Assembly: GCA_920105805.1 (NCBI GenBank)
Contig: CAKKTI010000029.1
Location: forward strand, 1 to 39,480
Origin: Condylostoma magnum
Taxonomy: Eukaryota > Ciliophora > Heterotrichea > Heterotrichida > Condylostomatidae
DNA length: 39,480 nucleotides
Direction of reading: 5' to 3'
The stretch's first letter is position 1. Each line of letters opens with the position of its first letter. Below the pieces are notes generated by a model. It had not been told where the DNA came from, made no database searches, and was given only the letters and a program-made list of their open reading frames with translations. The position numbers and the translations under genes were made by a program. This document shows, one piece after another, positions 36,804 through 39,480 of this stretch.

Positions 36804-38390
36804 TTAATGATCGTCTGTTATGTTGCTTAGTTAATTCATTTCCTATATGAATTATTAGAAAAAAGCATCGATTAATTATCCCGAAAATTTCATAGCCATT
36901 TAGTATGATAGTATTTACTTTCAACATTTTATACAGTCTGTTATATATTCAATAGTTTTAATCATTTGCTCTTCACCTTGTTTTCCCTCTGATTGAAACG
37001 CGTAGCTTTGGATCTTGTTCAGCTTTAACGTTACTCTTTTATACATCATCATAAACACCTTTTTGCCTTGTTTTCTTAGAAAGTGGATTAAATCCATAAA
37101 TTAAGCATATATTGCATCTTGAGGTTATATTTCTTATTAATAGTAGGACGGAATAAGCATTAAATGGTAGGCTAGGTAATAACAATCATTGTGAAACAAA
37201 CAACTATCTTATACTCGCTTTAATTATCCCTAGATTAAATGTTTTCTTATAGACAAAAACATTTCTATTATGCTTCTAGTTAATTTCAAGTTCTTTATAG
37301 AGGATTACTTTTAGTACTTTAGACTGTTATCGAGTAAAACTTGTATTTAACTTACTATTTCATGAGAGCACTGAGTTATTTAGATGTTCTGTAGTTTAAA
37401 GCAATTTGATTCCTCTCCTTCCTTTTTCTTAAAATCACTTTAATGACTTGAAATTGACCCACGCTCTGTGTAATCAGCTACATTTAGTACATGGAGATCC
37501 TTTTGTCTAAGTATTTACAGAATTTTGTTGATTGCTGATTCTTTAAATTGCTTCCAAGAGGTAGTCTTTTATTACCCGTAATCAGTAAGACATATTTCCT
37601 TTACAAATTGATTTCTTTTGAGGAAGTCTTCTGTTTTTAGTAGTAAACCATTGAGCTCATCGTTAGGCACAGTATTATCTAGTTATTGCTTAATTTACTA
37701 TTCTAAAGCTAATTTCTAACCTAATTCCATACTGAAATTATCAAATTAGGGAAAGAGATACTCTTATAAGTATTCTAGAATTGCCATGAGATCTGTTAGA
37801 GATTATCCTAAGGACTTATTAAACTAGTATTGCCATTTCAGCTGTACTTTTAAATTTGATACCAGTAACTAGATCTTATGTGTGAACAATTTTCTTATAA
37901 AATCCCTAGTTTTCTTTATAATGTAATTTTAGAGTTATCCATTTTACTCTATTTTCTAAGCCAATAAGTATAAGTCACTTAATTAGATGCTCTTTTTCAT
38001 AAAAATCTCATGCTGTATAATAATGGAAGAATCTGAGAACTAAACAAGACCCCCAAACAAATCCCCGATTTTCTATACTAAAATCCCCTATTATCTTGAC
38101 ATCATACTACTTACTTAAAAATTCCCCTCTGCCCTATATTTACCCACTTTCTTCATACTGTACATGTATATTTAAATTGCACTATCAAAATTAGAGTCCT
38201 CAATTTCCTGCCTGAGATAGGAATAATTACAAGTTAATTTCCCAATCAATTTTAGATGATAATCTTTATCACTGTCAGGTCTAAAGCTCTAAACAGTTTC
38301 TTACAGCTCTCTTAGTGTAACCACACTTTTCACAGAATCTTTACAAAGCTAAGTTATTAGATTCTCCTTGTCAATCTAGGCGCTAAACAT
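36804..38390 (-). CDS. ZW10: ZW10 homologue (NRZ/RZZ complex)
   Basis: The frame is 528 residues from ATG 38390. It is helical throughout, rich in Gln and Lys. The C-terminal block DSCLFHNDCYYLAYHLMLIP is the best marker, matching the conserved LFHN(D/N)C-YLA-HHL segment of ZW10. YITDCIKCWKQIL and FIQEMNQLSNITDDH follow, as in the family. ZW10 tethers COPI vesicles at the ER with NAG and RINT1, and works at kinetochores with Rod and Zwilch. The macronucleus divides without kinetochores, so the gene product would act in tethering and in micronuclear mitosis (inference). It is shorter than animal ZW10 (about 780). TAA 36804 is 20 bases from the convergent stop. Confidence 0.75.
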
Positions 38391-38455
38391 ATTTCTAATT
38401 AGGCTTTTAAAAAAATTTTGGGGAATAATTATTCCAAACCACTATTATTATTAAA

Positions 38456-39480
38456 ATGGCTTCTAGATCATTAGGACTTCTAGTATTAGGAACGTTGATA
38501 GCGGCTTCTATGGCATGCGACTCGGAATGTCTTAATCGCTGCTCTCGTAGCAATACAGAATTGTTTTGTTAAACCGTATGTTGTTCTACTAGTTCTTCGG
38601 TAGACTCAGAAGTGCAATAAGCGTAGAATAAGCAGCAGAGCATTGTCTTTCAGAGTATTTAACTTAACCATGAAGATGATCGGGATGACTCATCTGAGCA
38701 GGAAAATGATCATCGTCATTCTAATGATGATAAAGATGATAAAAGAGAAGAGGACAGGGATGACTTATCTGAGCAGGAAAATGATCATCGGCATTCTAAT
38801 GATGATAAAGATGATAAAAGAGAAGAGGACAGGGATGATGAGTAGAGAAAGGAAGATGATTATTAGATATAGACTAATTTCAAGGAAGGTAGAGACGAGA
38901 ACGAAAATAAAGATGATAGTAGCGAGAGAGATGAAGATGATAGTAACAAGGAAGATGAGAATGAAAACGATCATGAGAATGAAGATGATAATAACAAGGA
39001 AGATGAGAATGAAAACGATCATGAGAATGAAGATGATAATAGCAAAGAAGATGAGAATGAAAACGATCATGAGAATGAAGATGATAATAACAAGGAAGAT
39101 GAAAATGATAGCAACAAGAAAGATGAAAATGAAAACGATCATGAGAATGAAGATGATAATAACAAGGAAGATAAGAATGAAAACGATCATGAGAATGAAG
39201 ATGATAATAACAAGGAAGATGAAAATGAAAATAATAAAGAAAGTGATAACGAAAATGAGAATGAAAATGATAAAGAAAATAAGAATGATAACGAAAATGA
39301 GAATGAAAATGAGAAAGAAAATGAGAGTGAAAGTGATAAAGAAAATGAGAATGACAGTAATAAAGAAAATGAGAATGAAAATGATAAAGAAAATGATAAA
39401 GAAAATGAGAATGAAAATGAGAATGAAAATAAGAATGAAAGTGATAAAGAAAATGAGAATGAAAATAATAACGAAAATGA
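38456..39480 (+). CDS. Secreted acidic repeat protein, cut by window end
   Basis: The ATG at 38456 opens a frame that runs off the right edge (at least 341 residues). A signal peptide (MASRSLGLLVLGTLIAASMA) precedes a short Cys-rich head (CDSECLNRCSRSN, then LFCQTVCC; seven Cys in about 30 residues). Nearly everything after is Asp/Glu/Asn/Lys/His in tandem repeats: two 25-residue units, then five 16-residue units (EDENENDHENEDDNNK), then shorter KENENE-type units. Such a chain could bind calcium or act as an extracellular matrix or lorica component. That is inference. No known domain is seen. It is divergent from ZW10 with 65 bp between ATGs. Confidence 0.7.
38684..38833 (+). repeat. Two 75-bp tandem coding repeats
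   Basis: Units 38684-38758 and 38759-38833 differ at only a few bases (for example TCA/TTA, CGT/CGG). They encode DDSSEQENDHRHSNDDK and the following DDKREEDR. The near identity suggests a recent duplication. Confidence 0.9.
38951..39214 (+). repeat. Five 48-bp tandem coding repeats plus a half unit
   Basis: Units start at 38951, 38999, 39047, 39119 and 39167, with a 24-base half unit at 39095-39118. Each encodes EDENENDHENEDDNNK or a close variant. Frame is kept throughout. Confidence 0.9.
39215..39480 (+). repeat. Degenerate 6-base-multiple coding repeat (GAAAATGAGAAT type)
   Basis: An irregular array of GAAAAT, GAGAAT, GATAAA and AGTGAT hexamers encodes E/N/D/K/S runs and continues past the window. 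The pattern fits slippage-driven growth. Confidence 0.85.

Noticed and set aside
38765-39190. Minus-strand frame of Ile/Phe/Leu/Val repeats resembling a membrane protein
   Set aside because: It is the antisense of the GAT/GAA/AAT repeats of the acidic secreted protein, which has a proper start and signal peptide.
38684-39480. Possible CRISPR array or satellite
   Set aside because: The repeats have no unique spacers, keep a coding frame and follow a signal peptide. This is a coding repeat in a eukaryotic gene.

Overview
This window looks like the left end of a macronuclear chromosome from a heterotrich ciliate, most like Condylostoma (NCBI genetic code 28). Three things point there. Positions 1-88 are a telomere made of an 8-base repeat (AACACCCT, then TACACCCT). 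TAA and TAG stand inside conserved protein motifs where glutamine belongs, and TGA stands where tryptophan belongs. The same three codons also end genes, and spacers between genes are a few to a few hundred bases. Almost every gene is unreadable with the standard code. All gene calls below were made by reading TAA/TAG as Gln and TGA as Trp and stopping where the protein family ends or just before the neighbouring gene.

Layout. 1-2210: telomere, then broken pieces of an OTU-protease/integrase-like mobile element and an AT-rich repeat stretch. 2477-8496: LZTR1-like Kelch-BTB protein, a small basic protein, a CFAP20-domain protein, a cyclin, a small spliced gene and a probable N-myristoylated protein. 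8616-12549: NOP14 and an RCC1-repeat protein, interrupted by a 100-N assembly gap with a false 99-bp duplication. 12570-18043, all minus strand: J-domain protein, cyclic-nucleotide-binding protein, alanine aminotransferase, LITAF-domain protein and a secreted BPI/LBP-like lipid-binding protein. 18475-25368: TRP-like channel, CSN5, and a 1,054-residue helical protein with a likely mitochondrial presequence. 25429-32962: small unknowns, a TPR-like protein, a disordered coiled-coil protein, MCM2, an LRR/coiled-coil protein and an intron-containing small protein. 33116-39480: PPIP5K/VIP1 with a degenerate phosphatase motif, a carbonic-anhydrase-like membrane protein lacking all three zinc histidines, ZW10, and a secreted acidic repeat protein cut by the window edge.

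The core is housekeeping: ribosome biogenesis (NOP14), replication (MCM2), signalosome (CSN5), vesicle tethering or kinetochore (ZW10), inositol pyrophosphate synthesis, amino-acid metabolism and ciliary parts. I see no metabolic operon. The most unusual aspects are organisational: sense/stop codon ambiguity, same-strand neighbours that often share one reading frame, convergent genes whose stop codons touch, divergent ATGs as close as 21 bp, and introns of about 17-20 nt.
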